Assembly (NCBI GenBank): GCA_028803175.1
Contig: JARBCG010000116.1
Coordinates: forward strand, 1-16,568
Direction of reading: 5' to 3'
Source: Wolbachia sp.
GTDB taxonomy: Bacteria > Pseudomonadota > Alphaproteobacteria > Rickettsiales > Anaplasmataceae
Length of the DNA: 16,568 nt
Under the pieces are notes generated by a model. That model did no database searches. It had not been told where the DNA came from and saw nothing but the letters and a program-made list of their open reading frames with translations. The translations under genes and the position numbers were made by a program. Positions 1 to 6,388 of this stretch are shown here, piece by piece. Numbering within the stretch: position 1 is the stretch's first letter; each line of letters begins with the position of its first letter.

Positions 1-179
1 ACCATAAAAGCCATATGCTCTGGCTTTAATTTTTCAGCTATAACAATCAAGTCACCTTCATCTTCTCTATTTTCATCATCAACTAAAATGAATAATTTAC
101 CAGATCTTGCATCTTCTAAAACATCTTCCACGGAAGAAATGCCAGATAGATTCATTGATGCATAAGTAGCTTGTACCAT
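1..179 (-). CDS. ribB: 3,4-dihydroxy-2-butanone-4-phosphate synthase, 5' part (runs off the left edge)
   Basis: The product converts ribulose 5-phosphate into 3,4-dihydroxy-2-butanone 4-phosphate plus formate, which supplies the xylene ring carbons of riboflavin. Only the first 59 codons are present. They include the family signature DDENREDEGDLIV at about residues 35-47, which carries the acidic metal- and substrate-binding residues, and a following EHMAFM stretch. The ATG at 179-177 begins 2 nt after the greA stop, so the two genes are very probably co-transcribed; the ribosome-binding site is weak (AAG inside the end of greA). Whether a GTP cyclohydrolase II domain (RibA) is fused downstream cannot be seen here. 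The motif makes the family assignment firm. Confidence 0.92.
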   Translation of the reverse strand, partial: MVQATYASMNLSGISSVEDVLEDARSGKLFILVDDENREDEGDLIVIAEKLKPEHMAFM

Positions 180-181
180 AT

Positions 182-676
182 TTACTTAAATTCAACCTCA
201 ACTATTTTATACAATTTTTCTCCGTTTGGCACTACAACTTCCACATATTCACCAACTTTTTTGCCAATTAAAGCACTTCCTAAAGGTGAGCTTGTAGATA
301 TCAACTGCTTTGAAGCATCAGCTTCACATTCACCTACAATTTTATAAACATACTCTATTTCACTATCGTCATCATTTAACATACTTAGTGTAACAGTTGC
401 ACCAAACACAACCGTATCACCAGATAAACTTGCTACATCAATTACCTCTGCATGTGATAACTTATGTTCCACCTCCATTATACGTCCTTCAATAAAACCT
501 AATCTCTCACGTGCAGAATGGTATTCTGCATTTTCAGATAAATCACCATGGTCACGAGCATCAGAAATAGCTTGTATGACAAATGGCTTTTCTTCTTTTA
601 ACTTTTCAAGTTCTTCTTGCATACGCTCAAGACCTTCCTTTGTCATAGGAATTTTATTAATAATAGAAGAAGTCAT
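182..676 (-). CDS. greA: transcription elongation factor GreA
   Basis: GreA binds the secondary channel of RNA polymerase and stimulates cleavage of backtracked transcripts. The protein has 164 residues, the usual length. An N-terminal coiled coil (about residues 12-80) carries the conserved tip ARDHGDLSENAEYH, with acidic residues D45 and E48 matching D41 and E44 of E. coli GreA. The C-terminal FKBP-like domain (about 85-164) holds the typical SPLGSALIGKKVG segment. The ATG at 676 follows a TAGGTA ribosome-binding sequence that sits at the end of atpA, with a 9-nt gap. The gene lies in an atpH-atpA-greA-ribB run and has no visible promoter of its own. Confidence 0.96.
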   Translation of the reverse strand: MTSSIINKIPMTKEGLERMQEELEKLKEEKPFVIQAISDARDHGDLSENAEYHSARERLGFIEGRIMEVEHKLSHAEVIDVASLSGDTVVFGATVTLSMLNDDDSEIEYVYKIVGECEADASKQLISTSSPLGSALIGKKVGEYVEVVVPNGEKLYKIVEVEFK

Positions 677-685
677 AACAAATAC

Positions 686-2230
686 CTAAACACAATTAAA
701 TTGAGTAATAAAATCATTCACAATACTAAATATATCATTTTTTATATCATCACCCATTTCATTTGACAACTTTTTTAAAACTCCAGGATGTGCTGTATGA
801 AAATAATTGATGAGATCATGCTCGAACTTATTAATGTCACTTACTTTCACATTACTTAATTGATCATAAAGATTAGAAAAAATATACATAAGCACTACTT
901 GCTCTTCTATTGGCATAGGAAAATGTTGTTTTTGCTTCAATAGTTCCACAAGATATTTCCCCTTATTCAAGGATAATTGAACACTAGCGTCAAGATCAGA
1001 ACCAAATTTTGCAAAATCCTCTAATTCTCTATACTGAGCCAAACTTAGTTTTATGGAGCCGGCAACCTTTTTAACAGACCTGAGCTGCGCAGCAGAACCA
1101 ACACGCGAAACTGATAAACCTATATTTACTGCTGGACGGAACCCCTGATAAAACAGCTCAGATTCAAGAAAGATCTGTCCATCGGTAATTGAAATCACAT
1201 TTGTTGGCACATACGCAGATACATCACCAGCTTGAGTTTCGATAATTGGTAAAGCGGTCAAAGATCCCTGCCCTTTATCATATGACATTTTAGCAGCTCT
1301 TTCAAGCAAGCGAGAATGCACATAGAATATATCACCAGGATAAGCTTCACGGCCAGGAGGACGTCTGAGTAATAAAGACATCTGTCTATATGCTACAGCA
1401 TGTTTAGATAAATCATCGTATACAACTAAACAATGCATTCCTTTATCCCGGAAGAATTCCCCGACTGTACAACCAGCGTAAGGAGCTAAAAACTGCATAG
1501 GAGCACAGTCAGATGCACTAGCTACAACTACAGTTGTATACTCTAATGCTCCACTTTCTTTTAGTTTATTTACTACTTTTGCCACTGTTGAAATTTTTTG
1601 ACCAATAGCAACATAAACACAATAAACTTTCTGATTATCATCTACTTCATCATTAACTTTCTTTTGATTGATAATAGTATCAAGTGCAATAGTGGTTTTA
1701 CCAATTTGCCTATCACCAATAATTAATTCACGTTGTCCTCTACCTATTGGAATTAATAAATCTATAATTTTAATTCCAGTCTGCAATGGCTCATGTACAG
1801 ATTTACGATCAATAATGCCTGGTGCTTTGGACTCTATATCCATTTTATTCTTGGTTCTAATTTCTCCATGACCATCTATAGGGTTACCTAAAGCATTTAT
1901 AACTCTACCCAATAATTCATGCCCTACAGGCACTTGCACAACATTACCACTACATTTTACAATATTACCTTCCTTAACATCACTGTCACTACCAAGCACT
2001 ACTACTCCAGCTGTATCATGATCTAAATCAAGCACTATCCCTTCTATACCACTTTCAAAAAATATCTTCTCACCAAATTTTGCTTTTTCCAGTCCATAAA
2101 CTAATGCAATACCATCAGTCACTGAGATCACTTCACCTATATTTTCTCGCTTTACAGGATTATCAAACGCCCCAACCTTTTCTCTTATTATATTCACCAT
2201 TTCAGAAGCATTTATACTGTCTTTCTTCAT
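686..2230 (-). CDS. atpA: F1F0 ATP synthase subunit alpha
   Basis: This is the non-catalytic nucleotide-binding subunit of the F1 head, which sits at the cytoplasmic face of the inner membrane. It has 514 residues, full length for the family. A beta-barrel domain comes first (to about 95), then the nucleotide-binding domain with the P-loop GDRQIGKTT (residues 172-180), the YDDLSKHAVAYRQ block (271-283), the LLLRRPPGREAYPGD segment (286-300), and the arginine finger in SVSRVGSAAQ (R376), then the helical C-terminal domain. The P-loop has Ile176 where alpha subunits almost always have Thr. The start ATG at 2230 overlaps the atpH stop as ATGA, suggesting translational coupling. The genes for gamma, beta and epsilon are not next to it, as expected for Rickettsiales with split atp genes. 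Confidence 0.98.
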   Translation of the reverse strand: MKKDSINASEMVNIIREKVGAFDNPVKRENIGEVISVTDGIALVYGLEKAKFGEKIFFESGIEGIVLDLDHDTAGVVVLGSDSDVKEGNIVKCSGNVVQVPVGHELLGRVINALGNPIDGHGEIRTKNKMDIESKAPGIIDRKSVHEPLQTGIKIIDLLIPIGRGQRELIIGDRQIGKTTIALDTIINQKKVNDEVDDNQKVYCVYVAIGQKISTVAKVVNKLKESGALEYTTVVVASASDCAPMQFLAPYAGCTVGEFFRDKGMHCLVVYDDLSKHAVAYRQMSLLLRRPPGREAYPGDIFYVHSRLLERAAKMSYDKGQGSLTALPIIETQAGDVSAYVPTNVISITDGQIFLESELFYQGFRPAVNIGLSVSRVGSAAQLRSVKKVAGSIKLSLAQYRELEDFAKFGSDLDASVQLSLNKGKYLVELLKQKQHFPMPIEEQVVLMYIFSNLYDQLSNVKVSDINKFEHDLINYFHTAHPGVLKKLSNEMGDDIKNDIFSIVNDFITQFNCV

Positions 2231-2796
2231 ACAAAATCCTTTTGCTCACTATACTTTAATATTTCTGTTTTGCTTAAATCAACTAACCTATCTAAGTAAC
2301 TTTTTAGAGAGGCATCAATCAAATTAAAACCATACCTAATTATAAAACCACCCAATATAGAAGAATCAACTATATTGCTTGTTTTTTTTATTTTACCAAG
2401 AAAACTCAAAGATTCAGTAATTATTTTTATCTCAGGTTCTTTTAAAGGTTTTGCAGATTTTATAATAATACTAAATTCATTTTTATCTTCTCTAACAAAG
2501 CTCAAAAATTTCTCTAATATAGAGAGTAATAAATAAAAGCGCTTATTTACAAATGCAACCATAATAAATCTTATCAAGCTCTCACTCAAATATTCCTTCA
2601 TACAGAGAATTACTTCCTCTTTACGCGCAACAGAAATCATCGGATCAGATAAGTACATAAAAATATCACGTTGATTTTCAAAAAAATCCAATAGGAATTC
2701 TACTTCTTTTCTCATCACATCTAATTTACCTTCTGCAATACAGAATAGAGCCTTAGCATAAGATGCAACTAAATTATTATACTGAGTCTTTTTCAT
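2227..2796 (-). CDS. atpH: F1F0 ATP synthase subunit delta
   Basis: Subunit delta (OSCP-like) links the top of the F1 head to the peripheral stalk. The protein has 189 residues, a normal length. The N-terminal helical domain begins with the family pattern ASYAKALFCIAEG (about residues 11-23), and the C-terminal part contains the conserved glycine block SILGGFIIRYG (about 146-156) followed by DASLKSYLDRL. The ATG at 2796 has a TAGGTAATG ribosome-binding region upstream. The 3' end overlaps atpA by 4 nt (ATGA). Its promoter must lie in or beyond the decayed yraN region, unless transcription reads through from rplQ. Confidence 0.95.
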   Translation of the reverse strand: MKKTQYNNLVASYAKALFCIAEGKLDVMRKEVEFLLDFFENQRDIFMYLSDPMISVARKEEVILCMKEYLSESLIRFIMVAFVNKRFYLLLSILEKFLSFVREDKNEFSIIIKSAKPLKEPEIKIITESLSFLGKIKKTSNIVDSSILGGFIIRYGFNLIDASLKSYLDRLVDLSKTEILKYSEQKDFV

Positions 2797-2804
2797 AATT
2801 TACA

Positions 2805-3196
2805 TTACCTAGTAGAATATACAAATTTTTCACCAATTGATCCCTTCACCTAAGCATTTTTTATATAAATAGGTTTGCTTTTTAAAGAGAGGAAACATAA
2901 AACATACCTAATTGAATAATTAAAAAATTCAGGGCTTTTACTTAAGAAATACCTAGAAGAATTTATAATAGACTGACATTAAACATTAGATATCGGTATC
3001 CATTTTCCAAGCAAGCTTGTTTTCACCTCTATAAAAACAAGCTCCCTTTTTTAGATATAACTAAACTAACTTCTCCAAATTTACAACGGTAACGATGCTT
3101 TACAATATTACACCATCTCAATTTTAAATATATTAAAATTAATAACTCACCAAAGTAACCTATAAAATAGCGAAAACCATTGCCAAAACTCACCAT
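2805..3196 (-). pseudogene. yraN: decayed YraN/UPF0102 family gene (endonuclease-fold protein)
   Basis: This fills most of the 448-nt gap between rplQ and atpH. From an ATG at 3196 one frame encodes a 55-residue fragment with GYFGELLILIYLKLR and then HRYRCKFGEVSLVISKKGSL, matching the G-x-x-GE and R-x-R-x-x-x-GEIDLI blocks of YraN. It stops at TAG 3029-3031. One frame over, from about 3038, VFIEVKTSLLGKWIPISNV continues the family's FVEVK block. A TAA (2979-2981) follows, then CQSIINSSRYFLSKSPEFF and YSIRYVLCFLSL, the family's C-terminal pattern, up to a TAG (2850-2852) after KNA where Trp is likely in relatives. A further open stretch ends at TAA 2805. The frameshift fits loss of one T in a T-run near 3033-3037. 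The signature Asp of GEIDLI is Ser here. YraN is a widespread, poorly characterised family with a Holliday-junction-resolvase-like fold. The gene is clearly non-functional; the family call rests on motif recognition. Confidence 0.78.
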
Positions 3197-3244
3197 ATAG
3201 AAACACAGCTTATATTACCGTAAATATTTACAGTTTAACAAAAA

Positions 3245-3673
3245 TTAATTTTGCACTACTACTTCATTCTCTCCTTTATTTTTACTATAAATTTTACCTT
3301 TAGCTGAAATATCTCTATCAACTAACTCTATCACTGCCATTGATGCACAATCACCTTTCCTAGTGTTAAATTTTATTATTCTAGAATATCCACCTTTACG
3401 ATCTTGATAACGATCAGCTAAAACAATCAATAACTTATCAACTACTAGCTTATTATTATGAAGACGAGAAAGCAGGAGTCTTCTACCATGTAAAGTATTT
3501 TTATTCTTAGCAATCGTAATAAACCTTTCCATATAAGAACAAAGCTCTTTAGCCCTTGGTAAAGTAGTTAAAATCTGCTCATGACTAATCAATGAGATAG
3601 ATAGATTTTTCAACATTGATATCCTATGCCGAGTAGCACGAGATAATTTACGTTTTTTTATTCCATGTTTCAT
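3245..3673 (-). CDS. rplQ: 50S ribosomal protein L17
   Basis: L17 binds 23S rRNA near the peptide exit tunnel. The protein has 142 residues and opens with the hallmark MKHGIKKRKLSRATRHR. Further on it has the LLIVLADRYQDRKGGYSRI block (about residues 81-99), which corresponds to the conserved RYADRNGGYTRI pattern. The tail after about residue 120 is lineage-specific and lysine-rich. It is the last gene of the alpha operon section, 7 nt after rpoA. Its ribosome-binding site (TAGGTA) includes the rpoA stop codon, so L17 translation may depend partly on ribosomes finishing rpoA. No G+C-rich terminator hairpin is visible after its stop. Confidence 0.97.
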   Translation of the reverse strand: MKHGIKKRKLSRATRHRISMLKNLSISLISHEQILTTLPRAKELCSYMERFITIAKNKNTLHGRRLLLSRLHNNKLVVDKLLIVLADRYQDRKGGYSRIIKFNTRKGDCASMAVIELVDRDISAKGKIYSKNKGENEVVVQN

Positions 3674-3680
3674 ATATTAC

Positions 3681-4748
3681 CTAATCTTCATCAGCGTGTT
3701 GTTTTGCCAATTCTTCTATATCTTTAGGTGGCCAGTTTGGCACATCCATACCTAAACCCAAACCAAAATTATTTAAAACTGCTTTAATTTCATTAAGAGA
3801 TTTTCTACCAAAATTAGCAGTTCTTAACATTTCACCTTCCGTTTTTTGCACAAGATCGCCTATATAAGTGATATCCTCATTCTTTAAACAATTATGTGAC
3901 CTAACAGATAACTCGAGCTCATCAACTTTACGTAATAATACAGGATCATAACCTAAATCTTTAGCGCCAGGAGATGAAGCAACCTGCTGCTTTTTATAGC
4001 CTGTATCAGAACTCACAAAAGGCTGTAACTGCTCCTGCAATATTTTTGCAGCAGAATCAATAGCTTGACTAGGAGAAATCGTACCGTCAGTTTCAATTGA
4101 CAATATTAACTTATCCTTATCAGTCACTTGACCAACACGACTATTTTCTACTCTGTATGAAACTTTACTAACAGGGTTATATAAAGCATTAACAGGAATA
4201 AAACCAACTAAATCTTGCTCATTCATAAATTTTAAAAATTCATTTTCTTTATATTTAGCAACAGGAAGATAGCCTTTTCCATTAGCTATATATACGTCCA
4301 TATTTAATTCTACATTTTGCCCCAATGTACATATTAATAAATCCTTATTAATAATACAGCACTGGTCATCAGTTCCTATCATACCAGCTAATACTTGACA
4401 TGGGCCCTTAGCATTCAAATTCAAGCATTTATGAGAAGTACCATCTAACTTACACCTTAACATAGCTAGATTTAACACTATATCCGTAACATCTTCTCTA
4501 ACACCTTGAATTGATGTAAACTCATGTGTAACACCTTCAATTTTTACTCCATAAACTGCGCTACCCTTCAGAGAAGACAACATTACACGTCTTAACGCAT
4601 TGCCCAACGTTAAAGCAAAACCACTTTCCAACGGTTCTAATACTACATCACTTTTTTTATTTGGATCACCTGATATAACTTAAATTGGATTAGACTTGGT
4701 CAATTTACCAAGGCTATCACAGACAGAAATATCATCATTATAATACAT
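3681..4748 (-). pseudogene. rpoA: RNA polymerase alpha subunit gene with in-frame TAA at codon 23
   Basis: Alpha dimerises to start RNA polymerase assembly. The natural start is the ATG at 4748-4746, 7 nt after an AAGGG ribosome-binding site. The frame encodes 22 residues (MYYNDDISVC... ending KSNPI), meets TAA at 4680-4682, and then continues uninterrupted for 332 codons: 355 codon positions in all. Downstream are EPLESGFALTLGNALRRVML (codons about 38-57; the dimerisation and beta-contact region), the NTD body, and the C-terminal domain (about 275-340, with ELELSVRSHNCLKNEDITYIG) ending NWPPKDIEELAKQHADED. The only near-start codon after the stop is a TTG at 4631-4629, which has no ribosome-binding site and falls at the conserved Leu of EPLE, so the 316-residue product would lack the first strand. 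The likely ancestral codon is CAA (Gln), one C-to-T change away. Confidence 0.9.
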
Positions 4749-4776
4749 AAAACAACCCTTCGAATAAGCAAAATTT

Positions 4777-5172
4777 CTATACTCTTCTTTTTTTCCTTAA
4801 CCTGCATCCATTATGAGGAATTGCAGTCTTATCTGCAATTGAAGTAACAGTTAAGCCACAACTCTGACATGCTTTAACTGCAGCTTCCGTGCCAAAGCCA
4901 GGACCATGTACTACCACAGAAACAACCTTCATACCAAATTTTTCTATTGCAGTTTTTACAGCAACTTCAGCAGCCTTACCTGCAGCATAAGGCGTAGACT
5001 TTCTCGAACCTGAAAAACCACATGCACCTACAGATGTTTGATATAATGTATTACCCTGAACGTCAGTTATATTTATAAAAGTATTATTAAAAGTTGCACG
5101 GATATGCACAACACCAGTAACAAACCTCTTCACACTTTTAGTGCTTTTACTAACCGTTTTATTTTTTTTCAT
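4777..5172 (-). CDS. rpsK: 30S ribosomal protein S11
   Basis: S11 forms part of the platform of the small subunit and contacts S6, S18 and 16S rRNA near the E site. I place the start at ATG 5172-5170 (MKKNKTVSKS), giving 131 residues. A TTG four codons upstream keeps the frame open but adds nothing conserved. Family signatures seen: GVVHIRATFNNTFINITD, then GACGFSGSRKSTPYAAGKAA, VHGPGFGTEAAVKA, and the C-terminal TAIPHNGCRLRKKRRV. The gene follows rpsM by 24 nt and precedes the rpoA ATG by 28 nt. Confidence 0.96.
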   Translation of the reverse strand: MKKNKTVSKSTKSVKRFVTGVVHIRATFNNTFINITDVQGNTLYQTSVGACGFSGSRKSTPYAAGKAAEVAVKTAIEKFGMKVVSVVVHGPGFGTEAAVKACQSCGLTVTSIADKTAIPHNGCRLRKKRRV

Positions 5173-5196
5173 TAAAACTCGCAATAATAATAAATT

Positions 5197-5565
5197 TTAT
5201 TTTCTTCCAGCAACAGGTAACCGAGATCTACCTTTGCGGGTTTTAGCATTAGTATGGGTCCTTTGCCCTCTTACAGGCAAACCTTTTCTATGTCTCACCC
5301 CTCTATAACATCCAATTTCTACCAAAGACTTTATGTTCATGGCTATTTTTTTTCTCAATTCACCCTCTATAGTGTAATTCTGCCTAATAAAACTACTGAT
5401 TTTATCTACTTCTTTATCTTGCAATTCTGAAACACGTTTACGCTTATCAATCTCACAAGCATGACAGATCTTACTCCCAGTAGCAATACCTATCCCATAT
5501 ATATAGGTCAATGCAAAAGGAACACACTTTTTTACCGGAACATTTATACCTGCAATACGTGCCAC
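5197..5565 (-). CDS. rpsM: 30S ribosomal protein S13
   Basis: S13 sits in the head of the 30S subunit, forms bridges to the 50S and contacts P-site tRNA with its tail. It has 122 residues. The start is a GTG giving MARIAGINVP, 4 nt after a GAGGT ribosome-binding site. The helix-two-turn-helix region contains YIYGIGIATG, and the basic C-terminus has the invariant YRGVRHRKGLPVRGQRTHTN and KTRKGRS. It is the first gene after adk, separated by 59 nt that contain a strong promoter candidate, so the rpsM-rpsK-rpoA-rplQ group may have its own transcription start. Confidence 0.97.
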   Translation of the reverse strand: MARIAGINVPVKKCVPFALTYIYGIGIATGSKICHACEIDKRKRVSELQDKEVDKISSFIRQNYTIEGELRKKIAMNIKSLVEIGCYRGVRHRKGLPVRGQRTHTNAKTRKGRSRLPVAGRK

Positions 5566-5600
5566 TGATACCTCGATACTTTATTAATAATAACTCTTAA

Positions 5601-5628
5601 TTTATATCATAAAACAACTCATAGTCAA
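5601..5628 (-). promoter_or_regulatory. candidate sigma70-type promoter for the rpsM-rpsK-rpoA-rplQ group
   Basis: Read on the minus strand, TTGACT (5628-5623) and TATAAA (5606-5601) are separated by 16 nt. Each hexamer matches 5 of 6 positions of the sigma70 consensus. The -35 box overlaps the adk stop codon, and the expected start point (about 5594) lies roughly 30 nt before the rpsM GTG. This is the best promoter-like match I found in the window, and it lies in one of the few gaps of the superoperon. In such an AT-rich genome chance matches are common, so this stays a candidate. Confidence 0.5.
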
Positions 5629-6275
5629 ACCAAATTACAAGAAATTTTGTTTTTAATATCTTGCGCCACTTTATCAACACCAAGACTAGCATCAATTGTT
5701 AATAATTTATCCCCATAATATTTACGCAAATTTTTCATCTGAATATGATATTCACTTATCCTTTTATTAATTGCAGAAATATTCGCATCATCAATTCTCT
5801 TCTCCAATTTTGCGCTTTTACACTTAATACAAGTAAGATTATCACTATCTTTAAAAGAAGATACACTATATATGCTTTTACAGTCCAAACATATAAGACG
5901 ATTTTTCAACCTATCAATTGCAGTTTCATCATCAAGTTGCAGCTCAATTACAACATCTACATCTCTGCTATATTTCTCTTGTAAAATTTGTGTCAGAAAA
6001 TAAGCTTGATTCAGATTTCTTGGAAAACCATCTAATAAAAAATTATTATCCATAAGTTCAAGCTGATCATGTAATAATTTACATATAATATCATCTTGTA
6101 TTAAATTGCCAGACTCAACAATATCTTTTATTTTTTTACCTAAGTCACTCCCACTGGATATAATATTCCTCAATAAATCACCTACTGATATTAGCCTTAA
6201 ATTATACCCTGATATTAATAAGCGTGATTGAGTACCTTTACCAGAACCAGGAGGACCAAAAATCGTAGTAATCAC
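5625..6275 (-). CDS. adk: adenylate kinase
   Basis: Adenylate kinase interconverts ATP plus AMP with two ADP in the cytoplasm. It has 216 residues, the long-LID form. The P-loop is GPPGSGKGT (residues 7-15), the AMP-site arginines are in VGDLLRN (R36) and DGFPR (R86), and the LID (about 122-160) carries C129, C132, C149 and C152 in two C-x-x-C pairs, the usual zinc-binding set. Catalytic arginines in KRIDD (R160) and NKRISEYH (R172) are present. The GTG start at 6275 follows a GAGG ribosome-binding site, and it overlaps as GTGA the TGA that ends the ancestral secY frame. Because secY now stops 117 nt earlier, this coupling would be lost. Confidence 0.96.
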   Translation of the reverse strand: MITTIFGPPGSGKGTQSRLLISGYNLRLISVGDLLRNIISSGSDLGKKIKDIVESGNLIQDDIICKLLHDQLELMDNNFLLDGFPRNLNQAYFLTQILQEKYSRDVDVVIELQLDDETAIDRLKNRLICLDCKSIYSVSSFKDSDNLTCIKCKSAKLEKRIDDANISAINKRISEYHIQMKNLRKYYGDKLLTIDASLGVDKVAQDIKNKISCNLV

Positions 6276-6388
6276 CTTAATTTCCTCGACTTAGACTCAT
6301 ATTTCTTTATCCAGTTATTATATCTATTTGAAAAAATATATGATTGTATTTGGGCAATAGTATCAGTAATAACATTAACTATAATCAA
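6272..6388 (-). pseudogene. secY: detached secY 3' end: transmembrane helix 10 and cytoplasmic tail, after the TAA
   Basis: In the same frame as secY, directly after its TAA (6391-6389), 38 codons read LIIVNVITDTIAQIQSY and continue as a basic tail rich in Lys, Arg and Asn, ending at TGA 6274-6272. This matches the normal SecY end, in which FGGTS is followed by LLIVV, a conserved Asp, and Q-x-x-S-x-L motifs in helix 10. The TGA overlaps the adk GTG by the GTGA junction seen elsewhere in this operon, which supports this as the original end of secY. Read through, SecY would have 442 positions, against 443 residues in E. coli. No start codon with a ribosome-binding site lies in the fragment, so it is probably untranslated. 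Confidence 0.85.

Noticed and set aside
2830..2898. 22-codon minus-strand ORF (MFPLFKKQTY...) upstream of atpH, a possible leader peptide
   Set aside because: It reads an off-frame of the yraN remnant, has no clear ribosome-binding site and resembles nothing known to me.
3014..3052. 10-bp perfect stem (AGCTTGTTTT / AAAACAAGCT) with a T-run on the plus strand, looking like a terminator for a plus-strand transcript
   Set aside because: The stem falls in the FIEVKTSL codons of the yraN remnant, no plus-strand gene lies upstream, and on the transcribed minus strand no U-run follows it. Chance, or a by-product of coding sequence, is the simpler reading.
3235..3248. TTAA-N6-TTAA near the rplQ stop, resembling a CtrA site
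   Set aside because: The known alphaproteobacterial CtrA site has a 7-nt spacer, and the second half lies in the end of rplQ. It is expected by chance at this base composition.
4629..4631. TTG at 4631 as the true start of rpoA (316 residues)
   Set aside because: No ribosome-binding site precedes it, it falls at the conserved Leu of EPLE, and alpha-like sequence with a good ribosome-binding site and ATG continues upstream in the same frame.
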